Shown piece by piece: positions 40,804 through 51,361 of a stretch of DNA of 64,000 bases. This DNA is from Mycolicibacterium duvalii (GTDB taxonomy: Bacteria > Actinomycetota > Actinomycetes > Mycobacteriales > Mycobacteriaceae). The notes under the pieces are model-generated. The model did not search any database. It was not told where the DNA came from and saw only the letters and a list, made by a program, of their open reading frames with translations. Every line of letters begins with the position of its first letter. Position 1 is the first letter of the stretch. Both the position numbers and the translations under genes were made by a program. The stretch covers positions 1,550,001 to 1,614,000 of the forward strand of contig NZ_AP022563.1 of NCBI RefSeq assembly GCF_010726645.1. The letters are read 5' to 3'.

Positions 40804-41556
40804 TCAGCCGTGCGACTGTCGGTGCGCCCGCGCGCTCTGATATAGACAGATGGCCGCGGCCGCCCCCACGTTCAAGCTTTCCGCGCTCCCCGACATCGGA
40901 ATGCGCACCCTCAAGTCCGCGGCCGCCGCCGTCTCGGCGGCAAGGCCATGGGCCTCCGGGCCGAAGAGCCACGCGGTCGGACCGGACAACGGGGCGTCGT
41001 CGAGGGACACCTCGCCGTCAAGAGTGGTGGCGAGCACCGTCAGTCCGGCGTCCCGCAGATCCCCGAGCAGCGCCGCGGTTTCGGGCGCCTCGATCACCGG
41101 CAGCGCGAAGATGCTGCCGGCCGACGATCGCAGGCACTTTGCGTTGTACGGGTCCACGCTGTCCCCCGCCAGGATCAGCGCATCGGCTCCCATGGCGTCG
41201 GCGAGTCGGATGAGAGTACCGGCGTTTCCAGGGTCGGCGGTCTGCACGGCGACGGCCACCAGACGCGGCCGGGCTCCGAGGACCTCGGCCACGGACGCCT
41301 CGGGCATCCTGCAGACCGCTATCAGACCCACCGGAGTCACGGTGTCCGAGAGCGACTTCGCCGCACGCTCGGTCACCAGCTGGATCGGCACATCGGCAAG
41401 CAGGGCACGGAACCGGTCCGCAGCCGTCTCGGTGGCGAAGACCTCGGAAACCAGTCCGCGCCGCAACGCTGCCTCGACGAGGTTGGGGCCCTCGGCGAGG
41501 AAGCGTGCGGCGCGGCGGCGCCCGGTGTGGCGGTGCAGCTTGGCTGCCGCGACCAC
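40804..41556 (-). CDS. tsnR: SpoU/TrmH-family 23S rRNA 2'-O-methyltransferase (Rv1644, TsnR-like)
   Basis: This 250-residue SPOUT methyltransferase has an N-terminal substrate-binding domain (about residues 1-90) and the knotted SAM domain. Motif 1 is VAVQTADPGNAGTLIRLADAMG, motif 2 is LFGPEAHGLAAETAAAADLRV and motif 3 is MSGSAESLNVGAAAAICLY. The start GTG 41556 is 23 bases after rplT. No other acceptable start lies before the rplT stop. It ends the infC-rpmI-rplT operon. The exact nucleotide modified is not predictable. Thiostrepton-type resistance is suggested only by the family name. Confidence 0.9.
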   Translation of the reverse strand: MVAAAKLHRHTGRRRAARFLAEGPNLVEAALRRGLVSEVFATETAADRFRALLADVPIQLVTERAAKSLSDTVTPVGLIAVCRMPEASVAEVLGARPRLVAVAVQTADPGNAGTLIRLADAMGADALILAGDSVDPYNAKCLRSSAGSIFALPVIEAPETAALLGDLRDAGLTVLATTLDGEVSLDDAPLSGPTAWLFGPEAHGLAAETAAAADLRVRIPMSGSAESLNVGAAAAICLYQSARAHRQSHG

Positions 41557-41579
41557 CCGGGCAGAGCGCTCGGTGAGCG

Positions 41580-41969
41580 TCAGGCAGCCTCGCCCGACGG
41601 AGCGTTGACATCAGCGGGCAGGGCCGCCTTGGCGACCTCCACCAGCGCGGTGAAGGCGGCCGCATCGCTGACCGCGATCTCCGCGAGGTTCTTGCGGTCC
41701 ACCTCGACGCCGGCGGCCTTGAGGCCCTGGATCAACCGGTTGTAGGTGATGTCGTTGGCGCGGGCTGCCGCGTTGATGCGCGAGATCCACAACTTGCGGA
41801 ACTCGCCCTTGCGGGCGCGGCGGTCCCGGTAGGCGTAGGTCAGCGAATGCAGCTGCTGCTCTTTGGCCTTGCGGTACAGGCGGGACCGCTGACCGCGGTA
41901 GCCCTTGGACGCCTTGAGGATTGTGCGCCGCTTCTTCTGCGCGTTGACTGCGCGCTTCACGCGTGCCAT
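41580..41969 (-). CDS. rplT: 50S ribosomal protein L20
   Basis: This 129-residue protein has the classic basic N-terminal extension [18 protein letters not shown], the [16 protein letters not shown] helix and the globular C-terminal half ([17 protein letters not shown]). It binds 23S rRNA domain II early in assembly and in other bacteria represses its own operon by binding the leader mRNA. It carries a short extra acidic tail ([10 protein letters not shown]). It follows rpmI by 70 bases. Confidence 0.98.
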   Translation of the reverse strand: MARVKRAVNAQKKRRTILKASKGYRGQRSRLYRKAKEQQLHSLTYAYRDRRARKGEFRKLWISRINAAARANDITYNRLIQGLKAAGVEVDRKNLAEIAVSDAAAFTALVEVAKAALPADVNAPSGEAA

Positions 41970-42039
41970 GGGGTGTTCCTATCTCGTACGGGTCGGTGCT
42001 GGGGCGGCGGAGCCGCCGGTTCGGCTGGACGGGTGCGGA

Positions 42040-42234
42040 TCAGCCGTTCAGCATCTTCGCGATGCGCTTGGCGTCATTGCCGGACACCGTGGTGCGGCCT
42101 TCGAGCCGACGCGTGCGGGTGGAGGCTTTGTGCTCCAGCAGGTGCCTGCGGTTTGCCTTCTGCCGCACGATCTTTCCCGTGCCGGTGCGACGGAACCGCT
42201 TCGAAGCTCCGCTGTGGGTCTTCGCCTTGGGCAT
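42040..42234 (-). CDS. rpmI: 50S ribosomal protein L35
   Basis: This 64-residue basic protein begins [20 protein letters not shown] and contains the [14 protein letters not shown] block typical of bacterial L35. It lies 5 bases after the infC stop, with rplT following, which is the universal infC-rpmI-rplT order. The length is normal. Confidence 0.98.
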   Translation of the reverse strand: MPKAKTHSGASKRFRRTGTGKIVRQKANRRHLLEHKASTRTRRLEGRTTVSGNDAKRIAKMLNG

Positions 42235-42240
42235 GTTTCC

Positions 42241-42846
42241 TCAGTTCTGTGGGTTGGTCTGGTTGTCGGCCTGCGCGCCCTCGGATCCCCGAGCCGGCGT
42301 GTCGGCATCGTGCGCCGCCTTGGCGCGAGTCTTCGCGCCGCGGTGCGGTGCCAGCACCATCGTCATGTTGCGGCCGTCCTGCTTGGCGGACGTCTCGACG
42401 AAGCCGTACTCGGCCACGTCGGCGCCCAGGCGTTGCAGGAGCCGGAAGCCCAACTCGGGCCGCGACTGCTCGCGTCCGCGGAACATGATCGTCACCTTGA
42501 CCTTCGACCCTGCTTCGAGGAAGCGGATGACGTGACCCTTCTTGGTCTCGTAGTCGTGCGGGTCGATCTTGGGACGCAGCTTCTGCTCTTTGACGACGGT
42601 CTGCTGCTGGTTCTTGCGAGACTCGCGCGCCTTCTGCGCCGTCTCGTACTTGTACTTGCCGTAGTCCATGATTTTGCAGACCGGCGGCCTGGCGTTCGGA
42701 GCTACTTCGACGAGATCGAGATCGGCGTCCGCGGCGACGCGGAGAGCATCTTCGATGCGCACGATGCCTACCTGTTCACCGCCCGGTCCGATAAGGCGGA
42801 CTTCAGGTACACGAATGCGCTCGTTGACGCGGGTCTCAGTGCTGAT
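42241..42846 (-). CDS. infC: Translation initiation factor IF-3, predicted AUC start
   Basis: This 201-residue factor binds the 30S subunit and checks the start codon. The N-domain has [15 protein letters not shown], the linker has [11 protein letters not shown], and the C-domain has [14 protein letters not shown] sequence ([13 protein letters not shown]) and [11 protein letters not shown]. An extra hydrophilic tail of about 25 residues follows. I start it at ATC 42846, four bases after a perfect AGGAGG (complement of 42851-42856). This gives the normal mycobacterial N-terminus [10 protein letters not shown]. The nearest ordinary in-frame start, an upstream GTG, would put the AGGAGG inside the gene. 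Confidence 0.92.
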   Translation of the reverse strand: MSTETRVNERIRVPEVRLIGPGGEQVGIVRIEDALRVAADADLDLVEVAPNARPPVCKIMDYGKYKYETAQKARESRKNQQQTVVKEQKLRPKIDPHDYETKKGHVIRFLEAGSKVKVTIMFRGREQSRPELGFRLLQRLGADVAEYGFVETSAKQDGRNMTMVLAPHRGAKTRAKAAHDADTPARGSEGAQADNQTNPQN

Positions 42847-42910
42847 GGGGCCTCCTATGTTGTCCTCAGGAGTCCCCACGCCATCGGCACCCTGCTCCTC
42901 CGAACAGAAA

Positions 42911-42929
42911 GCCCTGCTCGGAGCAGGGC
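42911..42929 (-). terminator. Attenuator-like hairpin in the infC leader
   Basis: GCCCTGCTC (42911-42919) and GAGCAGGGC (42921-42929) are perfect inverted repeats, realistically a 7-base-pair GC stem with a 5-base loop. In the minus-strand transcript they are followed immediately by TTTCTGTT. This looks like an intrinsic terminator about 65 bases before the infC start. Ribosomal-protein or IF3/L20 control of this operon by leader attenuation is known in other bacteria; its use here is inferred. Confidence 0.6.
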
Positions 42930-43073
42930 CCAGTGCCGACCAGAACAGACATCGTCGATGCCTGTGACCGGACCGCTGTACCTTCGAATCATCATCGGCC
43001 AGCGGTGGGAGTGGGACTCCACTTTGTGCGCCCAGCGTTCGCCGGGGCGGTCGCGCGTGCAAGTCTAGCAGCT

Positions 43074-43436
43074 ATGACCGATGTTCCCGCACCCGACGAA
43101 CCCGTGGGCCCCGCGCCCGTCCGTGAGCTCGCCGACGTTCCCGCCGTGGAGGTCATCACCCGCGCCGCGGTCATGTTGATGAGCGCGGCCGCGGAGAAGC
43201 TGGGTTTGTCGTCGGACGACCCCGATGACAGCCCGCACCGCGACCTCGACGAGGCGCGACGCCTCATCACGGCGCTCGCCGGGCTGGTCAGCGCTTCGGC
43301 CGAGTACCTGGGCCCGCACGCCGGTCCGGTCCGCGACGGTCTCAAGACACTGCAGTTGGCCTTCCGCGAATCCAGTGCGGCGCCCGACGAGCCCGGCAAA
43401 GGTCCTGGAGAGAAATACACCGGGCCGGTCTGGTAA
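43074..43436 (+). CDS. DUF1844 protein
   Basis: This 120-residue acidic protein has the DUF1844 core PAVEVITRAAVMLMSAAAEKLGL and DEARRLITALAGLVSASAEYLG, both helical. It ends in a short Pro/Gly tail. A longer in-frame reading begins at 42933 but would run through the infC leader, so I chose ATG 43074 (TDVPAPDEPVG start). It is divergent from infC, a neighbour relation seen in many actinobacteria. Function unknown; no membrane segment. Confidence 0.85.
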   Translation: MTDVPAPDEPVGPAPVRELADVPAVEVITRAAVMLMSAAAEKLGLSSDDPDDSPHRDLDEARRLITALAGLVSASAEYLGPHAGPVRDGLKTLQLAFRESSAAPDEPGKGPGEKYTGPVW

Positions 43437-43484
43437 CGCCGAAATCCGCGGTGCGAGCGGGTTTCGCGAATAGTGTCGCGGCCT

Positions 43485-46400
43485 ATGACGCAGATCACCG
43501 CCGTGCGGACACGGTCGACGTCCGGCTACCGGTGGGTGCCGGCCGCCGCCGGCTGGATCGTCGGCATCATCGCCACGCTGTCGCTGCTGGCGAGCATCTC
43601 TCCGCTGGTGCGGTGGATGATCCGGGTGCCGCGTGAGTTCGTCGACGACTACATCTTCAACTTTCCCGACACCAGTTTCGCGTGGGCCGTCGTGCTGGCC
43701 CTGCTGGCCGCGGCGCTGGCGGCCCGCAAACGCATTGCGTGGTGGATTCTGGTCGGTTACTTCGTCGGCGCCGGGATCTGGAACGTCGGTGAACTGATCG
43801 ACGGCGGCCAGCGGTGGCCGCAGCACGTCGGCGAGTTGATCGGCCTCGCCTTTCACCTGGCGGCGGTCGTGTTCCTGCTGCTGGCGCGCAAGGAATTCTG
43901 GGCGAAGGTGCGCCGTGGCGCCTTGCTGAAGGCGGCGGTGGTGTTGGTCGCCGGAATGGCGGCCGGGACGCTGATCGGGTGGGCGCTGCTGGAGGTTTTC
44001 CCGGGCACGCTCGCCCGCCCGTACCGGTTCTGGTACGCGCTGAACAGGGTCAGCGCTTTCGCCGGTGCGGATGCGGACGCCTTCTCCGGCGAGCCGCACG
44101 TACTCGTCAATGCGGTGCTCGGTCTGTTCGGTGCGCTGGCGTTGGTTGCGGCGGCGATCGTGCTGTTCCAGTCGCAACGCGCGGTCAATGCGTTGACCGG
44201 TGAGGACGAGTCGGCCATCCGCGGCCTGCTCGAGGTGTACGGGAAGAACGATTCGCTCGGCTACTTCGCCACCCGGCGCGACAAGGCCGTCGTGTTCGCC
44301 GCCAGTGGACGCGCAGCCGTGACCTACCGGGTCGAGGTCGGGGTGTGCCTGGCCAGCGGCGACCCGATCGGTGATCCCAAGGCCTGGCCGCAGGCCGTCG
44401 ACGCATGGCTGCAGCTGTGTCAGCGCTACGGGTGGGCCCCCGGGGTGACGGGTGCTTCCGCGGCCGGCGCGCAGGCCTTCCGCAACGCCGGCCTCAGTGC
44501 CCTGCAACTCGGCGACGAGGCGATCCTGCACACCGAGGATTTCCGGCTCTCCGGCCCGGACATGCGCGCGGTCCGGCAGGCCGTCACCCGTGCTCGACGC
44601 GCCGGAGTCACCGTCCGGATGCGCCGGCACCGCACCTTGAGCAGCGACGACATGGCGGCGGTGATCCGCCGCGCAGACGCCTGGCGCGACACCGACGACG
44701 AACGCGGATTCTCCATGGCCCTGGGCCGGCTCGGCGATCCCGCCGACGGGGACTGCCTGCTGGTCGAAGCGGTCGACGGCGACGAGGTCGTCGCGATGCT
44801 CTCGCTGGTGCCGTGGGGCCCCAACGGGGCGTCGCTGGATCTCATGCGTCGCTCGCCGCAGTCGCCCAACGGGACCATCGAGTTGATGGTCAGCGAGCTG
44901 TGCCTGCGGGCCGAGGAGGTCGGCATCGCCCGGGTCTCGCTGAATTTCGCGATGTTCCGGTCGGCGTTCGAACAAGGCGCCCAGCTGGGCGCCGGGCCGG
45001 TCGCGCGCCTGTGGCGGGGGCTGTTGGTGTTCTTCTCCCGCTGGTGGCAGCTGGAGACGCTGTACCGGTCGAACATGAAGTACCAGCCGGAGTGGGTGCC
45101 GCGGTATGCGTGTTACGAGGATGCCCGCGAGGTGCCGCGGGTCGGTGTGGCGTCGGTGATCGCCGAAGGGTTTCTGGTGCTGCCCTTTTCCCGCCGTCAC
45201 GACCAGCCGCACACCGGCCAGCACGTCGCGGCCCCCGGCGCGCTGGTCGCCACCGGCCTCCTGCACAGCGACGGCACCGCACCCGACCCGGACACTGAAC
45301 TGGGCACCTTCGACGATCCGCAGCCCCGCCTGCCGGAGCAGGTCCGAGTTCGGATGGCCAAGCTGAAAGCGTTGCAGGACAACGGCACCGACCCGTATCC
45401 GGTCGGCGTACCGCCGAGTCACACTATCGCTGAGGCGCTTTCGTCGGACGAGGGATTCGAGGTGACGGTGGCCGGACGGGTGCTACGGCTGCGCGACTAC
45501 GGAGGTGTGCTCTTCGTCCAACTGCGCGACTGGTCGGCAGAGGTGCAGCTGGTGCTCGACGATTCGCGTCTCGACGGGACCTGCGCGGACTTCACCCGGG
45601 CGATCGATCTCGGCGACCTGATCGAGGCCACCGGCGTCATGGGCCGCAGCCGGTCCGGGGTCTGGTCGGTGCTGGTGACCCGGTGGCGGCTGATCGGCAA
45701 ATGCCTGCGCCCGCTGCCCGACAAGTGGAAAGGGTTGACCGACCAGGAATCTCGCGTGCGGGCTCGCTACGTCGACCTGGCCGTCAACAGCGAGGCCCGG
45801 GAGTTGATCCGAGCACGCAGCGGTGTACTGCACGCCATCCGGGAGACCCTGGTGGGAAAGGGGTTCCTGGAGGTCGAGACGCCGATCCTGCAGCAGATCC
45901 ACGGCGGCGCCAACGCTCGGCCCTTCCTGACTCACATCAACGCCTACGACCTCGGCCTCTATCTGCGTATCGCCCCGGAGCTCTACCTGAAGCGGTTGTG
46001 CGTCGGCGGAGTCGAACGGGTCTTCGAGTTGGGGCGGGCGTTCCGCAACGAAGGAGTCGATTTCAGCCACAATCCAGAGTTCACCCTGCTGGAGGCTTAT
46101 CAGGCGCACGCCGACTACCAGGTCTGGATCGACGGGTGCCGGGAGCTGATCCAGAACGCGGCGCAGGCCGCCAACGGTGCTCAGGTCTTCCTGCGGCCAC
46201 GTCGGGACGGCGTGCTCGAACCCGTCGACGTCTCCGGCTCGTGGGCGGTGAAAACCGTCCACGATGCGGTCTCGGAAGCACTCGGCGAACACGTCACGGC
46301 TGAGACGGACCTGACCACGTTGCGCCGCTTCTGTGATGCCGCCGGGGTGCCGTACCTGACCCACTGGGACGCCGGTGCGGTCGTCCTCGAGTTGTACGAG

Positions 46401-46781
46401 CATCTCGTCGAGGGACAGACCCGGGAACCGACGTTCTATCAGGACTTCCCGACGTCGGTGTCGCCGCTGACCCGGCCCCATCGCAGCATCCCGGGGGTCG
46501 CGGAGCGGTGGGACCTGGTGGCGTGGGGTGTGGAGCTCGGAACGGCCTACAGCGAGCTGACCGACCCGGTGGAGCAGCGGCGCCGATTGCAGCAGCAGTC
46601 GCTGCTGGCGGCCGGCGGTGATCCCGAGGCGATGGAGCTCGACGAGGATTTCCTGCAGGCGATGGAGTACGCGATGCCGCCGACCGGCGGGCTGGGCATG
46701 GGGGTAGACCGGGTGGTCATGCTGATCACCGGTCGGTCGATCCGGGAAACCCTGCCGTTCCCGCTCGCCAAACCCCGGTAG
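43485..46781 (+). CDS. lysX: Bifunctional lysylphosphatidylglycerol synthase / lysine-tRNA ligase
   Basis: This protein of about 1098 residues has an N-terminal MprF-like half: membrane helices (about residues 20-225), then a GNAT-like domain with [24 protein letters not shown] and [15 protein letters not shown] that moves lysine from Lys-tRNA to phosphatidylglycerol. It is fused to a class II LysRS (about 610-1098) with OB fold [14 protein letters not shown], motif 2 [20 protein letters not shown] and motif 3 [15 protein letters not shown]. Lysinylation changes surface charge and resistance to cationic peptides in M. tuberculosis. ATG 43485 is used; GTG 43473 is an alternative. Both halves are complete. 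Confidence 0.96.
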   Translation: MTQITAVRTRSTSGYRWVPAAAGWIVGIIATLSLLASISPLVRWMIRVPREFVDDYIFNFPDTSFAWAVVLALLAAALAARKRIAWWILVGYFVGAGIWNVGELIDGGQRWPQHVGELIGLAFHLAAVVFLLLARKEFWAKVRRGALLKAAVVLVAGMAAGTLIGWALLEVFPGTLARPYRFWYALNRVSAFAGADADAFSGEPHVLVNAVLGLFGALALVAAAIVLFQSQRAVNALTGEDESAIRGLLEVYGKNDSLGYFATRRDKAVVFAASGRAAVTYRVEVGVCLASGDPIGDPKAWPQAVDAWLQLCQRYGWAPGVTGASAAGAQAFRNAGLSALQLGDEAILHTEDFRLSGPDMRAVRQAVTRARRAGVTVRMRRHRTLSSDDMAAVIRRADAWRDTDDERGFSMALGRLGDPADGDCLLVEAVDGDEVVAMLSLVPWGPNGASLDLMRRSPQSPNGTIELMVSELCLRAEEVGIARVSLNFAMFRSAFEQGAQLGAGPVARLWRGLLVFFSRWWQLETLYRSNMKYQPEWVPRYACYEDAREVPRVGVASVIAEGFLVLPFSRRHDQPHTGQHVAAPGALVATGLLHSDGTAPDPDTELGTFDDPQPRLPEQVRVRMAKLKALQDNGTDPYPVGVPPSHTIAEALSSDEGFEVTVAGRVLRLRDYGGVLFVQLRDWSAEVQLVLDDSRLDGTCADFTRAIDLGDLIEATGVMGRSRSGVWSVLVTRWRLIGKCLRPLPDKWKGLTDQESRVRARYVDLAVNSEARELIRARSGVLHAIRETLVGKGFLEVETPILQQIHGGANARPFLTHINAYDLGLYLRIAPELYLKRLCVGGVERVFELGRAFRNEGVDFSHNPEFTLLEAYQAHADYQVWIDGCRELIQNAAQAANGAQVFLRPRRDGVLEPVDVSGSWAVKTVHDAVSEALGEHVTAETDLTTLRRFCDAAGVPYLTHWDAGAVVLELYEHLVEGQTREPTFYQDFPTSVSPLTRPHRSIPGVAERWDLVAWGVELGTAYSELTDPVEQRRRLQQQSLLAAGGDPEAMELDEDFLQAMEYAMPPTGGLGMGVDRVVMLITGRSIRETLPFPLAKPR

Positions 46782-46790
46782 ACCTACCTC

Positions 46791-46827
46791 TATCGCGGCC
46801 CCTTCTGAGTCGGGGGATGTCGCGATA
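46791..46827 (+). other. Imperfect hairpin after lysX overlapping the next gene's -10
   Basis: TATCGCG (46791-46797) and CGCGATA (46821-46827) are inverted repeats, with an inner CCCC/GGGG pairing between them. It could end lysX transcription. It also overlaps the TACGGT element (46826-46831) that lies at -12 to -7 before ATG 46838. I see no U tract, so this is a tentative terminator. Confidence 0.35.
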
Positions 46828-46837
46828 CGGTGGCGTC

Positions 46838-47092
46838 ATGCCCGAACAGGCGACGCCCGAACCGGAACCCGTCGCGCCCGAGGAGACCGGTTACACATCC
46901 GACGGGGTGCCGACCTTCGACTCCGTGCGCGAGAAGATCGAGACCCGCTACGGCACCGCGATCGGGTCGGCCGAGCTGGCGTCCGAGACGCCCGAGGGCC
47001 GCGCCGTCGAAGAGCAGTACGACGCTCGGCAGCGAGCCGCCGCCGAGCGGCTGGCCGAGATCCGCAAGTCGATGACCGGCGACGATCAGTAG
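46838..47092 (+). CDS. Small acidic conserved hypothetical protein
   Basis: This 84-residue cytoplasmic protein is acidic, with a disordered Glu/Pro-rich start (PEQATPEPEPVAPEE) and a helical rest (VREKIETRYGTAIGSAEL, ARQRAAAERLAEIRKSM). ATG 46838 lies six bases after TACGGT, fitting leaderless transcription. The in-frame ATG 46817 would include the hairpin region and seven poorly typical residues. It lies between lysX and the AlkZ-like gene, roughly where M. tuberculosis has the small Rv1638A. Function unknown. Confidence 0.72.
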   Translation: MPEQATPEPEPVAPEETGYTSDGVPTFDSVREKIETRYGTAIGSAELASETPEGRAVEEQYDARQRAAAERLAEIRKSMTGDDQ

Positions 47093-47137
47093 CTCCTGAA
47101 ACGCTGACTGTCGGAGCCCGCAGCTAGCGTCGGGTTC

Positions 47138-48295
47138 ATGCAGCGGTTCACCGTCGAACAGCGACGTGCCCGTCTGGCGCGGCGTCATCATCTGCTGGCG
47201 CCCGCCGACTCCGTCGAGGCGGTGACCGGCGCGCTGGTCGGCTTGCATGCCACCGATCCGGCCACCCCGCACCTGTCGTTGTGGGCGCGGCGGTCCGGCT
47301 ACACCGTGGACGACTTGAATGGCGCCCTCTACGAACGCCGTTCACTGGTCAAACACCTCGCGATGCGGCGCACCCTGTGGGTCGTTCGCCCGCAGGACCT
47401 ACCTGAGGTGCAGTCCGGGGCCAGCGACCGGGTGGCCGCCAACGAGGCCCGTCGGCTGGCTGCCGACGCCGAGAAGTCGGGGGTAGCCGCTGACGGGAAT
47501 GCCTGGCTGGAGACGGCGTGCGCCGCGGTGCTCCGCCACCTGCACGCGGCGGGCCCCTGTTCGGCGCGGCAGCTGCGCGAGGCCCTTCCCGAGTTGACCG
47601 GCACCCATGACCCGGCGCCGGGCAAACCGTATGGCGGCGAAGGGCATGTGGCGCCGCGCGTGTTGACTGTGCTGTCGGCACGCGGCGAGATCCTCCGCGG
47701 ACCGAACGACGGTGGCTGGACGACGTCACGACCGCAGTGGGTCACCGCCGGCCAGTGGCTGCCGCCCGCGGACGCCGTGACCCCGGAGCGGGCTCGCGCG
47801 CAGCTGGTTCGGCGCTGGCTGTACGCGTTCGGCCCCGCGACGGTCACCGACCTGAAGTGGTGGTTCGGTACCACGCTGGGCTGGGTCCGCCGGGCGCTGG
47901 CCGAACTCGACGCCGTCGAGGTCGCCATGGACGGCACCGTCGGCTACGTGCTGCCCGGTGACGACGGGTCCGATCCCGAACCCACCGAGTGGTGTGCGTT
48001 ACTGCCCGCGCTCGACGTCACCACGATGGGTTGGTCGGAGCGCGACTGGTACCTGGGACCACACCGTGACGCGGTGTTCGACCGCAACGGCAATGCCGGC
48101 CCGACGGTCTGGGTGGATGGCCGCGTCGTCGGAGCGTGGCGTCAGGATGCCGACGGCGACGTCGAACTGATCCTGCTCGAGGATGTCGGACGCTCTGCGC
48201 GCGAAGCACTCTCGGAGCGAGCCCACGCGCTCACGCACTGGCTGAACGGGGTGCGGGTCAATCCCCGCTTCCCCTCCCCTGCGATCAAGCGCTGA
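47138..48295 (+). CDS. Winged-helix DNA-binding protein of the AlkZ/YcaQ (HTH_42) family
   Basis: This 385-residue protein has the HTH_42 family layout: an N-terminal helical block ([14 protein letters not shown]), the [17 protein letters not shown] segment, winged helices around [13 protein letters not shown] and the [16 protein letters not shown] domain, and a C-terminal RDWYLGPHR region. Relatives AlkZ and YcaQ are DNA glycosylases that unhook interstrand cross-links through a Q-x-Q or Q-x-D motif. Here the aligned triad reads H-A-T, so catalysis is uncertain. It converges on uvrA and overlaps its last 11 bases, which fits a DNA-repair setting. Confidence 0.83.
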   Translation: MQRFTVEQRRARLARRHHLLAPADSVEAVTGALVGLHATDPATPHLSLWARRSGYTVDDLNGALYERRSLVKHLAMRRTLWVVRPQDLPEVQSGASDRVAANEARRLAADAEKSGVAADGNAWLETACAAVLRHLHAAGPCSARQLREALPELTGTHDPAPGKPYGGEGHVAPRVLTVLSARGEILRGPNDGGWTTSRPQWVTAGQWLPPADAVTPERARAQLVRRWLYAFGPATVTDLKWWFGTTLGWVRRALAELDAVEVAMDGTVGYVLPGDDGSDPEPTEWCALLPALDVTTMGWSERDWYLGPHRDAVFDRNGNAGPTVWVDGRVVGAWRQDADGDVELILLEDVGRSAREALSERAHALTHWLNGVRVNPRFPSPAIKR

Positions 48296-51188
48296 CCTTG
48301 GTCCTTCGGCGCGCCTTGGGTTTCGGCCGGGCCATGCCCAAGGTCTCGGCCAGGAAATGCCCGGTGTAGCTGTCGGGGTCGACCGCGACGTCTTCCGGGG
48401 TCCCGGTCGCGACCACGGTGCCACCACCCGACCCGCCCTCGGGACCCATGTCGATGATCCAGTCCGAGGTTTTGATGACGTCGAGGTTGTGCTCGATGAC
48501 GATGACCGTGTTGCCCTTGTCCACCAGCCCGTTGATCACCGTCAACAACTTGCGGATGTCCTCGAAGTGCAGACCGGTGGTGGGCTCGTCGAGGATGTAG
48601 ATGGTCCGCCCGGTCGATCGCTTCTGCAGCTCGGAGGCCAACTTGACGCGCTGCGCCTCGCCGCCGGACAGGGTCGGCGCCGGTTGGCCCAACCGCACGT
48701 AGCCCAGACCGACGTCGACCAGCGTCTTGAGGTACCGGTGGATCGAGCTGATCGGCGCGAAGAAGTCCGCGGCCTCCTCGATCGACATGTCGAGCACCTC
48801 GGCGATCGTTTTGCCCTTGTAGTGCACCTCGAGTGTCTCGCGGTTGTACCGGGCGCCCTGACACACCTCACACGGCACATACACGTCGGGCAGGAAGTTC
48901 ATCTCGATCTTGATCGTGCCGTCACCCGAACATGCCTCGCAGCGGCCGCCCTTGACGTTGAAGGAGAACCGGCCGGGCTGGTAGCCGCGGACCTTGGCCT
49001 CGGTGGTCGCGGCGAACAGGGTCCGGATCTTGTCGAACACACCGGTGTAGGTGGCCGGGTTGGACCGCGGAGTACGCCCGATCGGTGACTGGTCGACGCG
49101 GACCAGCTTGTCCAGGTGGTCCAGCCCGTTGACCCGCGTGTGCCGCCCGGGCACCAAGCGGGCCCCGTTGAGCTTGTTGGCCAACACCGACGCCAGGATG
49201 TCGTTGACCAGCGTGGACTTGCCCGAGCCGGACACCCCGGTCACCGAGGTCAGCACACCCAGCGGGAACGCGACGTCGATGCCACGCAGATTGTGTTCAC
49301 GCGCACCGACGACGGTGAGCTGGCGCTTCTTGTCCGCGACCCGCCGAAACGCCGGGACCTCGATCTCCTCCTTGCCCGCGAGATACGCCCCAGTGATGGA
49401 GTTCGGGTTCTTGAGCAGGTCCGCGTAGGTTCCGCTGTGCACGATCTGGCCGCCGTGCTCACCGGCCGCCGGACCGATGTCGACCACCCAGTCGGCATGG
49501 GCGATGGTGTCGAGATCGTGTTCGACCACGATCAGCGTGTTGCCGAGGTCGCGCAGCCGCACCAGGGTGTCGATCAGCCGACGGTTGTCGCGCTGGTGCA
49601 GACCGATCGACGGCTCGTCGAGCACGTAGAGCACGCCGACCAGGCCCGACCCGATCTGGGTGGCCAACCGGATGCGTTGTGCTTCGCCGCCGGACAGGGT
49701 GCCCGCGGCCCGGGACAACGACAGGTAGTCCAGGCCGACGTCGAGCAGAAAACCCAGCCGGGACTGGATCTCCTTGAGCACCTGACCGGCGATGGCGGCC
49801 TCCCGGGTGCCCAGGGTCAGCGCGTTGAGAAACTGCGCGCATTCGGCGATGGACAGTTCGGCCACCTCGGCGATGGACTTCGCGCCGAAGGCGCCCGCCG
49901 TCATCGTCACGGCCAGGATCTCGGGCTTGAGCCGGGTGCCGTCGCACTCGGGGCACGGCACGTCGCGCATGTAGCCCTCGAGCCGCTCCTTCATCTGCTC
50001 GGAGTCGGTCTGCTCCATGCGGCGGTGCAGGAACGCCATCACGCCTTCGAAGTCGGCGTAGTACGACCGGGTGCGGCCGTAGCGGTTCTTGTACCGCACA
50101 TGCACCTGCTCGTCGCAGCCCTCGAGGATCGCCTTGCGCGCCTTGGCCGGCAGCTTCTTCCACGGGGTGTCGACGTCGAAGCCCAGTTGATCGCCCAGGC
50201 CGGAGAGCATTCTGGTGAAGTACTCGGCGGTGTGGCCCATCGACCACGGGGCGATGGCGCCCTCGGCCAGGGTGAGGTCGGGATCCGGCACGACCAGATC
50301 GGGGTCGACCTCCTTCCTGATCCCCAAGCCCAGGCACTCGGGGCAGGCACCGTAGGGCGAGTTGAACGAGAACGACCGCGGCTCCAGGTCGTCGACCGCC
50401 AGCGGGTGACCGTTCGGGCAGGCCAGCTTCTCGGAGAAACGCTGCTCGCGGTGGGGATGATCGTCCTCACGATCGACGAACTCGAGCACCACGATGCCGT
50501 CGGCGAGGTTCAGCGCCGTCTCCACCGAGTCGGTCAGACGCTGCTTGGCGGTGGCCTTGACCGTCAGCCGGTCGACCACCACCTCGATGTCGTGTTTCTC
50601 CTGCTTCTTCAGCTTCGGCGGGTCGGTCAGCGAGTGCACCACACCGTCCACCCGTACGCGGCTGTAACCCTGCGTGTTGAGCTTGTCGAACAGGTCCACG
50701 AACTCGCCCTTGCGGGTGCGCACCACCGGCGCGAGCACCTGGAAGCGCAGTCCCTCGTCCATGGCCAGCACCTGGTCGACGATCTGCTGCGGGGTCTGCC
50801 GCGCGATACGTTCCCCGCACACCGGGCAGTGCGGAGTACCGGCACGCGCATAGAGCAGGCGCAGATAGTCGTAGACCTCGGTGATGGTGCCCACCGTGGA
50901 GCGGGGGTTGCGGTTCGTGGACTTCTGGTCGATCGACACCGCGGGCGAGAGCCCCTCGATGAAGTCGACGTCAGGCTTGTCCATCTGCCCGAGGAATTGC
51001 CGTGCGTAGGCCGACAGCGACTCCACGTAACGCCGTTGTCCCTCGGCGAAGATGGTGTCGAAAGCCAGCGACGATTTACCGGAGCCCGAGAGTCCGGTGA
51101 ACACGATCATGGCGTCGCGCGGCAGGTCGAGATCGACACCGCGCAGGTTGTGCTCCCGGGCACCCTTGACGATCAGGCGGTCGGCCAA
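48285..51188 (-). CDS. uvrA: Excinuclease ABC subunit A
   Basis: This 967-residue damage-recognition ATPase of nucleotide excision repair has Walker A motifs [14 protein letters not shown] (about residue 32) and [13 protein letters not shown] (about 650). Zinc-binding Cys pairs occur in [17 protein letters not shown] and [17 protein letters not shown] signatures are [16 protein letters not shown] and [16 protein letters not shown]. The start is TTG 51188, with AAAGGAC a few bases upstream. The last residues overlap the AlkZ-like gene. No clear LexA box was found in the 170 bases upstream. uvrB is in the same window but about 11 kb away. Confidence 0.97.
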   Translation of the reverse strand: MADRLIVKGAREHNLRGVDLDLPRDAMIVFTGLSGSGKSSLAFDTIFAEGQRRYVESLSAYARQFLGQMDKPDVDFIEGLSPAVSIDQKSTNRNPRSTVGTITEVYDYLRLLYARAGTPHCPVCGERIARQTPQQIVDQVLAMDEGLRFQVLAPVVRTRKGEFVDLFDKLNTQGYSRVRVDGVVHSLTDPPKLKKQEKHDIEVVVDRLTVKATAKQRLTDSVETALNLADGIVVLEFVDREDDHPHREQRFSEKLACPNGHPLAVDDLEPRSFSFNSPYGACPECLGLGIRKEVDPDLVVPDPDLTLAEGAIAPWSMGHTAEYFTRMLSGLGDQLGFDVDTPWKKLPAKARKAILEGCDEQVHVRYKNRYGRTRSYYADFEGVMAFLHRRMEQTDSEQMKERLEGYMRDVPCPECDGTRLKPEILAVTMTAGAFGAKSIAEVAELSIAECAQFLNALTLGTREAAIAGQVLKEIQSRLGFLLDVGLDYLSLSRAAGTLSGGEAQRIRLATQIGSGLVGVLYVLDEPSIGLHQRDNRRLIDTLVRLRDLGNTLIVVEHDLDTIAHADWVVDIGPAAGEHGGQIVHSGTYADLLKNPNSITGAYLAGKEEIEVPAFRRVADKKRQLTVVGAREHNLRGIDVAFPLGVLTSVTGVSGSGKSTLVNDILASVLANKLNGARLVPGRHTRVNGLDHLDKLVRVDQSPIGRTPRSNPATYTGVFDKIRTLFAATTEAKVRGYQPGRFSFNVKGGRCEACSGDGTIKIEMNFLPDVYVPCEVCQGARYNRETLEVHYKGKTIAEVLDMSIEEAADFFAPISSIHRYLKTLVDVGLGYVRLGQPAPTLSGGEAQRVKLASELQKRSTGRTIYILDEPTTGLHFEDIRKLLTVINGLVDKGNTVIVIEHNLDVIKTSDWIIDMGPEGGSGGGTVVATGTPEDVAVDPDSYTGHFLAETLGMARPKPKARRRTKVSA

Positions 51189-51361
51189 CGATGTCCTTTC
51201 AAGTCATGCCCATAGCGATCCCGAACGCAACGGGACGCAATTCAGACCCATGCTATGTGTGCCCACCGACACGACCACCGACACGTTGCGCGCCGAGGGT
51301 TCCGTCACGTTTACCCGACGGTCTCTCCACGGGCCTTACCAGGCAAAGTAACGTGACGGCC

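Noticed and set aside
43065..45422. A 785-codon minus-strand open frame opposite lysX.
   Set aside because: This is an antisense shadow: its composition is atypical, and lysX motifs continue along the full plus-strand frame.
51189..51361. A LexA (SOS) box expected before uvrA.
   Set aside because: I looked for TCGAAC-N4-GTTCGA and its near matches in the divergent region and found none that was convincing.
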